A stretch of DNA of 64,000 nucleotides from Limibacter armeniacum (GTDB lineage: Bacteria > Bacteroidota > Bacteroidia > Cytophagales > Flammeovirgaceae), in the NCBI RefSeq assembly GCF_036880985.1, contig NZ_JBAJNO010000009.1, positions 1,302,001 through 1,366,000 of the forward strand. Direction: 5' to 3'. Positions 52,763 through 61,483 of the stretch are shown here, in pieces; the first letter of the stretch is position 1; every line of letters begins with the position of its first letter. The notes under the pieces were generated by a model that did not search any database, had not been told where the DNA came from, and saw only the letters and a list, made by a program, of their open reading frames with translations. Made by a program: the position numbers and the translations under genes.

Positions 52763-53689
52763 ATGAAACATATCGTAGTAATAGGACTTGGCGGTGTAGG
52801 CGGTTATTTTGGTTTCAAGATTAATCAAGCCAACAGCAACAAACATCAAGTTTCTTTTATCGCAAGAGGTGAAACGTTTAAGAAAGTTAGTGAGCATGGC
52901 TTAACCCTGTTATCTCCTGAACACCCTGAAAAGGTGACAAAACCAAATGCTGTACTCGAAAACATCTCTGAAATCAAGACACCTGATTTGGTACTGGTTT
53001 GCGTAAAGGAATATGATCTGGAAAATGTGTGTCAGCAACTAGCTACGGTAATCACTGATGACACCATTATCTTACCAATGATGAATGGCGCAGATATCTA
53101 CGACCGAATCAGAAAAGTACTACCTCTCAATACCATTTTACCTTCTTGTGTTTATGTCGCTTCCCATATAAAAGAAAAGGGAATTGTAGAGCATAAGGGC
53201 AAAGCAGGAAAACTGATCTTCGGTCGTGACCCTCAGCACTACTCCAGAGATATTGATTGGGTTAAAGCAATAATCAGTGACAGTGGTATCCATTTCAGTT
53301 TCAAAGACAATTCACTCTCTGAAATCTGGACCAAGTTTATCTTTATAGCCAGCTTCGGTATGGTCACCGCTAAATACAACTCCTCCATCGGACAGGTTTG
53401 CAACGATCCTCAACAACACAAGGAAGCTGCAGCCATCATGGAAGAAATCAAACAAATTGCGGACAGGAAAAACATTGAACTTAATGCTGACATTGTAGTC
53501 AATACGTTTGAAAAGGCTGCTACTTTTCCTCCACAGACGCCTACATCCTTACAGTTAGATGTCAATACCAATAAAGGGGCTAACGAACTGGAGCTATTTG
53601 CCGGTGCAATAATAAAATACGGTACTGAAGTAGATGTACCGACTCCTGCTACCCAAAAAATCTATAAAGAAATAAAAGCAGGATTGTAG
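52763..53689 (+). CDS. Ketopantoate reductase family (PanE/ApbA-like) protein
   Basis: A 308-residue NAD(P)-dependent reductase. The N-terminal dinucleotide-binding motif is VVIGLGGVGGYFG. The middle has LVLVCVKEYDLENVC and ILPMMNGADIYDRI, and the C-terminal helical domain has EIWTKFIFIASFGMV and TSLQLDVNTNKGANELELFAG, with the Lys in the EIWTK motif typical of PanE. True PanE makes pantoate for coenzyme A; family members also act on other 2-oxoacids. Since a Crp-type regulator precedes it, a catabolic or stress role is at least as likely as CoA synthesis. An earlier in-frame TTG at 52727 is not used. Confidence 0.85.
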   Translation: MKHIVVIGLGGVGGYFGFKINQANSNKHQVSFIARGETFKKVSEHGLTLLSPEHPEKVTKPNAVLENISEIKTPDLVLVCVKEYDLENVCQQLATVITDDTIILPMMNGADIYDRIRKVLPLNTILPSCVYVASHIKEKGIVEHKGKAGKLIFGRDPQHYSRDIDWVKAIISDSGIHFSFKDNSLSEIWTKFIFIASFGMVTAKYNSSIGQVCNDPQQHKEAAAIMEEIKQIADRKNIELNADIVVNTFEKAATFPPQTPTSLQLDVNTNKGANELELFAGAIIKYGTEVDVPTPATQKIYKEIKAGL

Positions 53690-53703
53690 GTTTTATAAAA
53701 ATG

Positions 53704-53733
53704 AAAAGGTCTCTTCTACAGAGACCTTTTTTA
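53704..53733 (+). terminator. Terminator after the reductase gene
   Basis: A perfect 10-bp stem AAAAGGTCTC/GAGACCTTTT (53704-53713, 53721-53730) followed by TT; strong T-run overlapping the stem end. Confidence 0.88.
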
Positions 53734-53765
53734 TCTATCAGAAATAATAATTTAGCATCAACAAC

Positions 53766-55412
53766 TTAAACCTGAATCACACCTACATTATACCGTTTCT
53801 GTATTGGAGCATGGTTGGCGGCTTCTATACCCATTGAGATCATTTTTCTAGTTTCTAGCGGATCAATGATACCATCCACCCAAAGTCTAGCCGAAGCATA
53901 GTAAGGGGACAGCTGCTCATCATAACGAGACTTGATCCTAGTCAGTTGCTCCTGCTCTTGTTCAGGTGTCAACTCTTCTCCTTTGGCTTTCATAGAGGCT
54001 ACCTTGATCTGAAGTAATGTTTTTGCAGCTGAATTACCACTCATTACCGCCATCCGTGCAGTAGGCCAAGCATATATCAACCTTGGGTCATAAGCTTTTC
54101 CACACATGGCATAGTTTCCAGCACCATAAGAATTCCCAACAATCACGGTAAACTTTGGCACTACCGAATTGGCCATGGCATTTACCATCTTAGCGCCGTC
54201 CTTGATAATACCTCCATGCTCTGCTCTACTGCCGACCATGAAACCGGATACATCTTGTAGAAATACCAATGGAATTTTCTTCTGGTTACAGTTCATAATA
54301 AAACGGGCAGCCTTATCCGCAGAGTCAGAGTAAATCACCCCACCCATTTGCATTTCGCCTCTCTTTGACTTCGTCACAGTACGCTGATTGGCTACAATTC
54401 CCACTGCCCAACCATCAATACGGGCATAACCACAAATAATTGTCTGCCCGTAATTTCCCTTGTACAACTCTATTTCAGAATTATCCACCATTCGCTTGAT
54501 CAACTCCAGCATATCATACGGTTTCACTCTGTCTTCAGGAAGCAGACCGTAAATTTCTTCAGGATTTAAAGCAGGAGCCTGAGGAGTTGCACGATCAAAG
54601 CCCGCCTTTTCGTTATGCCCAATCTTATCAAAGATATTCCGGATATGGTCCAAACACTCCTTATCATCCTTGAACTTATAATCTGTCACTCCTGATATCT
54701 CACAATGGGTAGTAGCACCTCCCAATGTCTCATTGTCCACAGTTTCTCCAATGGCGGATTTGACAAGGTAAGAACCTGCCAAAAACACAGAACCTGTACC
54801 TTCCACAATCATGGCTTCATCGGACATAATCGGTAAATAAGCGCCACCAGCCACACAGCTTCCCATAATAGCAGAAACCTGAATAATTCCTTCCGAAGAC
54901 ATCACTGCATTGTTACGGAATATTCTCCCAAAGTGCTCCTTATCAGGGAATATCTCATCCTGCATCGGCAAGAAAACACCTGCACTATCCACCAAGTAGA
55001 TAATCGGCAGCTTGTTTTCGATCGCAATTTCCTGTGCTCTCAAGTTCTTCTTGGCTGTAATCGGGAACCAAGCTCCTGCTTTTACAGTAGCATCATTGGC
55101 TACAATTACGCATTGCCTTCCGCTTACAAAACCAATTCCGACGACTACACCTCCTGATGGACATCCACCATACTCCTTATACATGCCTTCACCGGCAAAG
55201 GCACCTACTTCCAAAAAGTCCGAGCCATCATCAATCAGGTAATCGATACGCTCTCGGGCTGTCATCTTACCTTTCTTGTGGGTAGCCTCAATTTTCTTTT
55301 CCCCTCCTCCAAGCTTTACTTTCTCCAATTGGGTTTTGAGTTTCGCGCAAAGTTGCTTGAAAGCATCCTCATTTTTGTTGTACTCCAAGTCAATACTCAT
55401 GTCAGTGTTCAT
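53766..55412 (-). CDS. Acyl-CoA carboxylase beta (carboxyltransferase) subunit
   Basis: A 548-residue biotin-dependent carboxyltransferase of the propionyl/methylcrotonyl-CoA carboxylase type. Family motifs: MTARERIDYLIDDGS, GGCPSGGVVVGIGFVSG, LPIIYLVDSAGVFLPMQDE, the second crotonase-like half with PLVFLQDVSGFMVG, GAGNYAMCGKAYDPRLIYAWPTARMAVM (split here at YDPR) and a C-terminal VDGIIDPLETRK. It moves the carboxyl group from biotin to an acyl-CoA. No biotin carboxylase (alpha) subunit gene is next to it, so its partner is encoded elsewhere. I start at ATG 55412; ATG 55400 and a TTG at 55445 are alternatives. Confidence 0.93.
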   Translation of the reverse strand: MNTDMSIDLEYNKNEDAFKQLCAKLKTQLEKVKLGGGEKKIEATHKKGKMTARERIDYLIDDGSDFLEVGAFAGEGMYKEYGGCPSGGVVVGIGFVSGRQCVIVANDATVKAGAWFPITAKKNLRAQEIAIENKLPIIYLVDSAGVFLPMQDEIFPDKEHFGRIFRNNAVMSSEGIIQVSAIMGSCVAGGAYLPIMSDEAMIVEGTGSVFLAGSYLVKSAIGETVDNETLGGATTHCEISGVTDYKFKDDKECLDHIRNIFDKIGHNEKAGFDRATPQAPALNPEEIYGLLPEDRVKPYDMLELIKRMVDNSEIELYKGNYGQTIICGYARIDGWAVGIVANQRTVTKSKRGEMQMGGVIYSDSADKAARFIMNCNQKKIPLVFLQDVSGFMVGSRAEHGGIIKDGAKMVNAMANSVVPKFTVIVGNSYGAGNYAMCGKAYDPRLIYAWPTARMAVMSGNSAAKTLLQIKVASMKAKGEELTPEQEQEQLTRIKSRYDEQLSPYYASARLWVDGIIDPLETRKMISMGIEAANHAPIQKRYNVGVIQV

Positions 55413-55752
55413 ATATGTGTTGGTTAGTTGTGATATTAGTAGCAAGACATAAAATAGAAGATTCGAGACTGGATAATAAGATTGGGTTTATCACGCTGAT
55501 CTAAAATCTCAGGTATAGCACCTTATGTCTAACACCTTAATATACAATCTTGTGCTTCTCAATTACAAATACATTCTGTCTCACTGTTTTCAGGTATTTT
55601 CCAAAATAAAGGTATTTTCAACACCAAAAACTGCTAAATTACTATCTCTTTGCTAATTAGATATACACTAGTTGGCTTTCAGCGTCATACCATCATTTTT
55701 TGACGAGATACTCATTAAACAACACACATTACAAAAACAACTACTCACTTAA
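55413..55752. other. Divergent intergenic region upstream of the acetate module
   Basis: About 340 AT-rich bases. Contains an imperfect palindromic element (55445-55530) with arms AGACATAA/TTATGTCT that resembles other intergenic repeats in this window. No exact TAnnTTTG promoter for the + strand gene at 55753 was found. Confidence 0.4.
55445..55530. repeat. Palindromic intergenic element
   Basis: Arms AGACATAA (55445-55452) and TTATGTCT (55523-55530) flank AT-rich text containing GAGACT/ATCTC fragments similar to the repeat at 56740-56843. Confidence 0.45.
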
Positions 55753-56178
55753 ATGGCAAAACAACAGAAAACATGTCCTAAATGCTTTTCAGAACACGCT
55801 GTCAAAAGTGGTATTGTCAAGGATAGACAACGCTACAAGTGTAAAGAATGCGGCTATCATTTTACGGTTGAAAAACTGGGAAAGCAGATCGACCACTACT
55901 ATGTAACCAAGGCGCTTCAACTCTATATTGAGGGGGTTAGTTATAGGGAGATTGAAAGAATATTAGGTGTGAGCCATGTCTCTGTCATGAACTGGGTCAA
56001 GCAATACAATATCAAAAGGGCTGAAAATACCGAATACCGTCCTACCTATCAGCTTTTCAGCTATAAAGAGCTACTCGCCTTCTACAAAGACCCTGCAAAC
56101 CTGAAAGGTGCCGGCATGATCGTCACTGAAGTCGGGGATAAATACATGATGATCCGTTGGGAAAGGTTCCGCAAATAA
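55753..56178 (+). CDS. IS1-type zinc-ribbon and helix-turn-helix protein, probably domesticated
   Basis: A 141-residue protein. The N-terminus is an IS1/IS1595-type zinc ribbon: CPKC (Cys8, Cys11) and CKEC (Cys30, Cys33) in the order found in InsA. A helix-turn-helix follows (about 66-88: YREIERILGVSHVSVMNWVKQYN). The last 50 residues (SYKELLAFYKDPANLKGAGMIVTEVGDKYMMIRWERF) form an extra domain not seen in InsA and there is no DDE catalytic domain. No terminal repeats or target duplication were found. The gene is followed on the same strand by the acetate uptake and activation genes, so it may be their regulator, derived from a transposase. The stop codon lies inside the terminator loop. Confidence 0.8.
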   Translation: MAKQQKTCPKCFSEHAVKSGIVKDRQRYKCKECGYHFTVEKLGKQIDHYYVTKALQLYIEGVSYREIERILGVSHVSVMNWVKQYNIKRAENTEYRPTYQLFSYKELLAFYKDPANLKGAGMIVTEVGDKYMMIRWERFRK

Positions 56179-56197
56179 GTGGAACCTTTTCTCTTTT
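56162..56197 (+). terminator. Terminator overlapping the stop codon of the IS1-like gene
   Basis: A 9-bp stem AAAGGTTCC/GGAACCTTT (56162-56170, 56181-56189) whose loop contains the TAA stop (56176-56178), followed by TCTCTTTT. Translating ribosomes would cover the left arm. Confidence 0.75.
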
Positions 56198-56427
56198 AAA
56201 GTCCTCCCCATTTTCCGTTAAGACGTCCTTTTCCCAAAGATTCCTATATCTCCACCAAATCAGAAGAAATCTACACCTATTTAACAGAGATCTATACCAA
56301 ATTAAATTTTAAATATTTAAATGATTAACTCGAATAAACGATTAATGATATAACAACTTCAAAACATTATATCACCTATTAAACTAACTTAAATCGATAC
56401 TTTCTTCTAAAAACCCAATACAAACAT

Positions 56428-56727
56428 ATGGATACTAGCACCCAAAAAGTGAAAAACTCCGACCAAAAGGAGGAGAAAAGTTCTTTGAAAAAATATTGGA
56501 GCACCAACCTGAAGATATTAGCCTTCCTATTGCTGATATGGTTTACAGTGTCTTATGGCTTTGGGATTTTACTGGTTGAGCCTTTGAACAGCATTAAGCT
56601 AGGCGGTTTCAAGCTAGGTTTCTGGTTTGCACAGCAAGGGTCAATCTATGTATTCGTGGTCCTCATTTTTGCCTATGTCTGGAGGATGAACAGGCTGGAT
56701 AAGGAACATGATGTAGATGAAAAGTAA
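56428..56727 (+). CDS. DUF4212 small membrane subunit of a sodium:solute symporter
   Basis: A 99-residue protein with two membrane helices: residues 31-52 (ILAFLLLIWFTVSYGFGILLV) and 69-88 (AQQGSIYVFVVLIFAYVW). The block SYGFGILLVEPLNSIKLGGFKLGFWFAQQGSIY is the hallmark of DUF4212, the small partner of VC_2705-type symporters. It starts about 250 bases after the IS1-like gene and 147 bases before the symporter gene. It probably assembles with the symporter. Confidence 0.93.
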   Translation: MDTSTQKVKNSDQKEEKSSLKKYWSTNLKILAFLLLIWFTVSYGFGILLVEPLNSIKLGGFKLGFWFAQQGSIYVFVVLIFAYVWRMNRLDKEHDVDEK

Positions 56728-56739
56728 AACTAAACATAA

Positions 56740-56843
56740 GACTTGAGATTTAAGACTGAAGAGAAAGATATGTTACTGGCCTTAGCGACAGCAATGTTGA
56801 ATGCCTGACATCTTACAACTGCTAATACCTTATATCTCCAGTC
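56740..56843. repeat. Imperfect inverted repeat with dispersed copies
   Basis: Arms GACTTGAGATTTAAG (56740-56754) and CTTATATCTCCAGTC (56829-56843) pair at 13 of 15 positions. Related text occurs at 49474-49504 and 61105-61134, all in intergenic space near this cluster. Confidence 0.55.
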
Positions 56844-56873
56844 CATCACAAACCCAAACAATACAACACTGAA

Positions 56874-58565
56874 ATGGACGTACAATCTTGGACTTACCTG
56901 ATAGTAGGAATCACTTTTATGATTTATATGGGCATTGCTCTCTGGGCTAGAGCAGGTTCCACCAAAGAATTTTATGTAGCAGGTGGCGGTGTCTCTCCAC
57001 TTGCCAACGGCATGGCTACAGCTGCCGACTGGATGTCTGCCGCATCCTTTATATCCATGGCGGGACTGATCTCCTTTATGGGATATGATGGCGCCGTTTA
57101 CCTGATGGGCTGGACAGGTGGCTACGTACTGCTTGCCCTGCTACTGGCACCTTACCTAAGGAAATTCGGCAAGTTTACTGTTCCGGATTTCATTGGGGAT
57201 CGCTATTATTCTCAAGCTGCACGGACAGTCGCTGTCATCTGCGCATTGGTAGTATCTTTTACCTATGTAGCAGGTCAAATGCGAGGGGTGGGTGTGGTAT
57301 TCTCACGCTTCCTTGAAGTGAACATTAATACCGGTGTGATGATCGGTATGGGACTGGTATTTTTCTATGCCGTATTGGGAGGTATGAAAGGCATTACCTA
57401 TACACAGGTAGCACAGTACTGTATCCTGATCTTTGCCTTTATGGTTCCTGCTATTTTTATCTCGATTCAACTGACAGGAAATGCAATTCCACAGTTGGGC
57501 TTTGGTAGTACAATAACAGGCTCTGAAACTTACCTGCTTGACAAACTGGATGGACTCTCTACCGAACTAGGCTTTGCTGAGTATACTTCAGGCACCAAGT
57601 CCATGATTGATGTATTTGCGATCACTGCCGCATTGATGGTCGGAACAGCAGGACTGCCACACGTAATCGTCCGATTCTTTACCGTACCCAAAGTAAAAGA
57701 TGCCAGACTTTCGGCAGGTTATGCGTTGCTCTTTATCGCCATCCTTTATACAACGGCACCTGCAATTTCAGCTTTTGCCCGTACCAACCTGATTGAAACG
57801 GTCAGCAACAAGCCTTATGATAGCATGCCGGAGTGGTTTTCCAAATGGGAAACAACAGGACTGATTGGCTTCGAGGACAAAAACCAGGATGGCAAGATCC
57901 AATATGTGGCTGAAGCTTCCCTCAATGAGCTTAGCATAGACCGTGATATTATGGTGCTTGCCAACCCCGAGATAGCCAACTTACCCAACTGGGTAATTGC
58001 CTTGGTTGCAGCCGGTGGTTTGGCTGCTGCTTTATCTACCGCAGCAGGTTTGCTTTTGGTGATCTCAGCATCCGTTTCACATGACCTGCTCAAGAAACAA
58101 CTGATGCCTAATATCTCAGAAAAGGGAGAACTGTTTGCTGCCCGCATTTCTGCTGCTTTTGCAGTGGCAGTAGCTGGTTACTTCGGCATCAATCCTCCAG
58201 GCTTTGTGGCAGCTGTAGTGGCTCTCGCTTTCGGACTGGCTGCGGCATCTTTCTTTCCTGCGATCATTATGGGTATTTTTTATAAAAGAATGAACCGTGA
58301 AGGGGCTATAGCAGGAATGGTAGCTGGACTACTGACCATGCTTTTCTATATGCTGAAATTTAAATTCAACCTGTTTGGAGAAACTACTGCTGCTGATTGG
58401 TGGCTAGGTATTTCGCCAGAAGGATTCGGAACAGTAGCCATGATGGTCAATGTAGTGGCATCCATTCTGGTTTGCCATATGACCCCTGCTCCTCCATCCG
58501 AGGTACAGGATATGGTGGAAGACATCCGCTATCCAAGAGGAGCTGGAGCAGCCCAAATGCATTAA
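56874..58565 (+). CDS. Sodium:solute symporter, VC_2705 (acetate) subfamily
   Basis: A 563-residue transporter with about 13-14 helices. The opening LIVGITFMIYMGIALWARAGS and the motif KEFYVAGGGVSPLANGMATAADWMSAASF are characteristic of the ActP/VC_2705 branch; later GLAAALSTAAGLLLVISASVSHDL is the typical sodium-binding stretch. The subfamily has DUF4212 partners and often lies beside acs. With acs two genes downstream, acetate (or a similar short acid such as propionate) is the most likely substrate; this is inference from context. Confidence 0.93.
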   Translation: MDVQSWTYLIVGITFMIYMGIALWARAGSTKEFYVAGGGVSPLANGMATAADWMSAASFISMAGLISFMGYDGAVYLMGWTGGYVLLALLLAPYLRKFGKFTVPDFIGDRYYSQAARTVAVICALVVSFTYVAGQMRGVGVVFSRFLEVNINTGVMIGMGLVFFYAVLGGMKGITYTQVAQYCILIFAFMVPAIFISIQLTGNAIPQLGFGSTITGSETYLLDKLDGLSTELGFAEYTSGTKSMIDVFAITAALMVGTAGLPHVIVRFFTVPKVKDARLSAGYALLFIAILYTTAPAISAFARTNLIETVSNKPYDSMPEWFSKWETTGLIGFEDKNQDGKIQYVAEASLNELSIDRDIMVLANPEIANLPNWVIALVAAGGLAAALSTAAGLLLVISASVSHDLLKKQLMPNISEKGELFAARISAAFAVAVAGYFGINPPGFVAAVVALAFGLAAASFFPAIIMGIFYKRMNREGAIAGMVAGLLTMLFYMLKFKFNLFGETTAADWWLGISPEGFGTVAMMVNVVASILVCHMTPAPPSEVQDMVEDIRYPRGAGAAQMH

Positions 58566-58701
58566 ATACAGATACGAAGATTCGTGTTTCTACCAATTGT
58601 GTGTACTAATAAATATACTACCATAAAGATTCACCAATACAAAACAGTCTTACAAGAAGGGCTTTGCAGTATTTTGAATCTACTATTACCCATGAATGAT
58701 T

Positions 58702-59064
58702 ATGAAAATTTTGATTATGGACGATGAACCCAATATCTTAATGTCATTGGACTTTTCGATGAGAAAGGCTGGACATGAGGTATTCATCGCAAGGGATTTG
58801 GCTGAAGCCTTAGAAGCTTTAGACCACGAGCGACCGGAAATAGTCATTCTGGACCTGACCATGCAGGGCATCGATGGACAAATGATCTGCGATCATATCC
58901 AAAAGTCAACTGCTTTAGCAGAAACGAATGTTATCTTCTTGAGTAGCAACCCGAATGAAACAGATATACAGAAAGGGCTGGAAATGGGTGCAAAAGCCTA
59001 TATCAGCAAGCCTTTTTCTACCCGCTTCCTGATCAAGGAAGTGGAAAGAATTTATAATGGATGA
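58702..59064 (+). CDS. Stand-alone response-regulator receiver protein
   Basis: A 121-residue single receiver domain with no output domain. Acidic pair Asp7-Asp8, phosphoacceptor Asp51 in VILDLTMQG, Ser82 after FLS and Lys103 in ISKPF are all in place, so phosphorylation is expected. I use ATG 58702 (MKILIMDDEP); an ATG at 58696 would add two residues. Sitting between the symporter and acs, it may be controlled by a kinase elsewhere and act on this module, as receivers in acetate clusters do in other bacteria. Confidence 0.93.
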   Translation: MKILIMDDEPNILMSLDFSMRKAGHEVFIARDLAEALEALDHERPEIVILDLTMQGIDGQMICDHIQKSTALAETNVIFLSSNPNETDIQKGLEMGAKAYISKPFSTRFLIKEVERIYNG

Positions 59065-59069
59065 CCGAT

Positions 59070-59123
59070 GGTGGTCACCGGCAAAAGCAGCTTTACAATA
59101 CTGACTGAGTGCCGGTTACTACC
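59070..59123 (+). promoter_or_regulatory. Long imperfect hairpin before acs
   Basis: Arms GGTGGTCACCGGCA (59070-59083) and TGCCGGTTACTACC (59110-59123) pair at 12 of 14 positions. No T-run follows, so it is not a classic terminator. It could stabilise the end of the receiver mRNA or shape the acs leader. Confidence 0.5.
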
Positions 59124-59178
59124 AAAAGGTTACCACTAGCTGATTTCTTATAATTACTGAATTTTTAAACACACAATA

Positions 59179-61101
59179 ATGAGCCGAATTAACAACCTTG
59201 AAGACTACGCTGTTGACTATCGAAAAAGCGTAACCGAACCTGAAAAATTCTGGGCAGAACAAGCAGAACGTTTTGTCTGGAGAAAAAAATGGGATAAAGT
59301 ACTGGAACACGATTTCCATGATTATAACGTGGAGTGGTTCAAGAATGGCAAGCTAAACATTACTGAAAACTGCCTTGACCGCCACCTATTAAACCGCAGT
59401 GATAAGATTGCCATCCACTGGGTTCCTAATGACCCTAAGGAGCCGGACAGAACTTTTACTTACAGGGAACTGCATGAAGAAGTTTGCCGCTTTGCCAATG
59501 TACTTAAGCGTAACGGGGTACAAAAAGGCGAACGTGTATGTTTGTATATGCCAATGGTACCAGAACTAGCCATTGCTGTACTGGCATGTGCTCGTATCGG
59601 TGCAATTCACTCTGTTGTATTTGGCGGTTTCTCTGCTAATGCCCTAGCCGACAGAATCAATGATGCTGATGCTAGAATCTTGCTTACAGCTGACTTCGGT
59701 CCAAGAGGAAGCAAGAAAATTGCATTGAAAGAAGTAGCGGATGAAGCAATGGAAAATACGCCTTCTATCAGAAAAGCTATCGTCTTGCAAAGAACAGGAG
59801 ATGAAGTAAATATGGTAGAAGACCGTGACCTATGGTGGCATGATGAACTCGAGAGAGTAGATAATGAGTGTGCTCCTGAAATTATGGATTCAGAAGACCC
59901 GCTATTTATTCTTTACACCTCAGGGTCTACGGGTAAGCCAAAAGGGGTAGTCCACACTACAGGTGGCTATATGGTATACACGGCTTATACATTCCGAAAT
60001 GTATTCCAGTACAAGGAAGATGACGTATACTGGTGTACTGCCGATATTGGATGGATTACTGGTCACTCCTATATCGTTTATGGGCCATTGCTAGAAGGTG
60101 CTACTTCTGTAATGTTCGAAGGAGTGCCGACTTACCCTGATGCAGGTCGTTTCTGGAGAGTTGTAGACAGACTGCGTGTCAATATTTTCTACACTGCCCC
60201 TACCGCCATCCGTGCACTGATGGCACAAGGACAAGAATATGTAGAGCTTTACAAACTGGATAGCCTTAAAGTATTGGGTACCGTAGGTGAACCGATCAAC
60301 CGTGAAGCTTGGGAATGGTACCATCACCATATCGGAAAAGGTCATTGCCCGATCGTGGATACATGGTGGCAGACTGAAACAGGAGGTATTATGATCTCTC
60401 CAATAGCAGGGGTGCTACCGACCAAGCCAACATACGCAACATTACCACTTCCGGGCATTCAGCCAGTACTGCTTGACAATGACGGCAATGAATTGCATGG
60501 TAATGGAGTTGAAGGAAACCTTTGCATCAAATTCCCTTGGCCATCCATGCTTCGTACCACTTGGGGTGACCACGAAAGATGTAAGAACACATACTTCTCA
60601 ACCTTTAAGGGATACTACTTTACAGGTGACGGTTGCCGCCGTGATGAAGATGGCTATTACCGTATCCTAGGTCGTGTAGATGATGTAATCAATGTATCAG
60701 GACACAGACTAGGTACTGCCGAAGTGGAAAATGCCATTAATATGCACGAAGCGGTAATTGAGTCTGCAGTAGTAGGTTATCCACATGATATCAAAGGTCA
60801 AGGTATCTATGCCTATGTAGTTTGTGATGCTGACAAGCTGGAGATTACAACCGTTCCTGAGATCAAGGATGAAATAATGGATGTCGTAATTGACAAGATT
60901 GGTAAAATTGCCCGTCCTGATAAGGTTCAGATTGTCCGTGGCTTGCCAAAAACCCGTTCAGGCAAGATCATGCGCCGTATCCTTCGCAAGATCGCTTCTG
61001 GCGAAACCAGCAACTTTGGCGATACTTCTACCCTGCTTGATCCAAGCATTGTAGATTCTATCAAGATTGGTGTGGTAAAGGACGAGACTGAAAAAGCGTA
61101 A
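59179..61101 (+). CDS. acs: Acetyl-coenzyme A synthetase
   Basis: A 640-residue AMP-forming acetyl-CoA synthetase that converts acetate, ATP and CoA to acetyl-CoA. Landmarks: the N-terminal ACAS domain (DYRKSVTEPEKFWAEQAE), the ATP motif ILYTSGSTGKPKGVVHT, TWWQTETGGIM, YYFTGDGCRRDEDGYYRILGRVDDVINVSG (split here at DEDG) and the C-terminal PKTRSGKIMRRILR with the acetylatable Lys. The length is normal. It closes the acetate module and ends at a terminator. Confidence 0.97.
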   Translation: MSRINNLEDYAVDYRKSVTEPEKFWAEQAERFVWRKKWDKVLEHDFHDYNVEWFKNGKLNITENCLDRHLLNRSDKIAIHWVPNDPKEPDRTFTYRELHEEVCRFANVLKRNGVQKGERVCLYMPMVPELAIAVLACARIGAIHSVVFGGFSANALADRINDADARILLTADFGPRGSKKIALKEVADEAMENTPSIRKAIVLQRTGDEVNMVEDRDLWWHDELERVDNECAPEIMDSEDPLFILYTSGSTGKPKGVVHTTGGYMVYTAYTFRNVFQYKEDDVYWCTADIGWITGHSYIVYGPLLEGATSVMFEGVPTYPDAGRFWRVVDRLRVNIFYTAPTAIRALMAQGQEYVELYKLDSLKVLGTVGEPINREAWEWYHHHIGKGHCPIVDTWWQTETGGIMISPIAGVLPTKPTYATLPLPGIQPVLLDNDGNELHGNGVEGNLCIKFPWPSMLRTTWGDHERCKNTYFSTFKGYYFTGDGCRRDEDGYYRILGRVDDVINVSGHRLGTAEVENAINMHEAVIESAVVGYPHDIKGQGIYAYVVCDADKLEITTVPEIKDEIMDVVIDKIGKIARPDKVQIVRGLPKTRSGKIMRRILRKIASGETSNFGDTSTLLDPSIVDSIKIGVVKDETEKA

Positions 61102-61104
61102 AGC

Positions 61105-61134
61105 TAGACTTGAGATATAAGATAATAGATTAGA
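61105..61134. repeat. Copy of the dispersed intergenic motif
   Basis: TAGACTTGAGATATAAGATA and following bases match the left arm at 56740 closely. It lies between the acs stop and the terminator. Confidence 0.5.
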
Positions 61135-61135
61135 G

Positions 61136-61172
61136 AACCCCGTAAGTGTAATGCTTGCGGGGTTTTGTTTTT
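61136..61172 (+). terminator. Terminator after acs
   Basis: Stem AACCCCG...CGGGGTT (61136-61142 with 61157-61163, TAAG/CTTG continuing the helix) followed by TTGTTTTTC. Confidence 0.88.
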
Positions 61173-61483
61173 CATCAAATTTCAAATAATTCTTTTCTAA
61201 AAAAGACATACCGTCATTAAATTATAACAATTCACTCCTACAGAAATCCCCTCATTTATTTAACAACCTAAAAACCAATTAAAAAAAGCCACCTACATCA
61301 TCTAAAAAAAACAAAACACATTCCTGCATCAACTCAACACACCTATTAATTAAAAACATTCTATTCACCTTACACGTATCTCACAATAGGATATTATTTC
61401 AAATAACTGTAACCAATTTGGGGTTATCACTTTTTAATATTAAAATATACCACTTTTTATCCATAGCAAAAACAAACACACTA
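61173..61483. other. AT-rich intergenic region
   Basis: About 310 bases of very AT-rich, A-run containing sequence between acs and the DUF3857 genes. No gene, hairpin or clear promoter was seen. Confidence 0.4.

Noticed and set aside
55753-56178. Intact IS1 insertion
   Set aside because: No DDE transposase, terminal inverted repeats or target duplication were found; called a stand-alone regulator instead.
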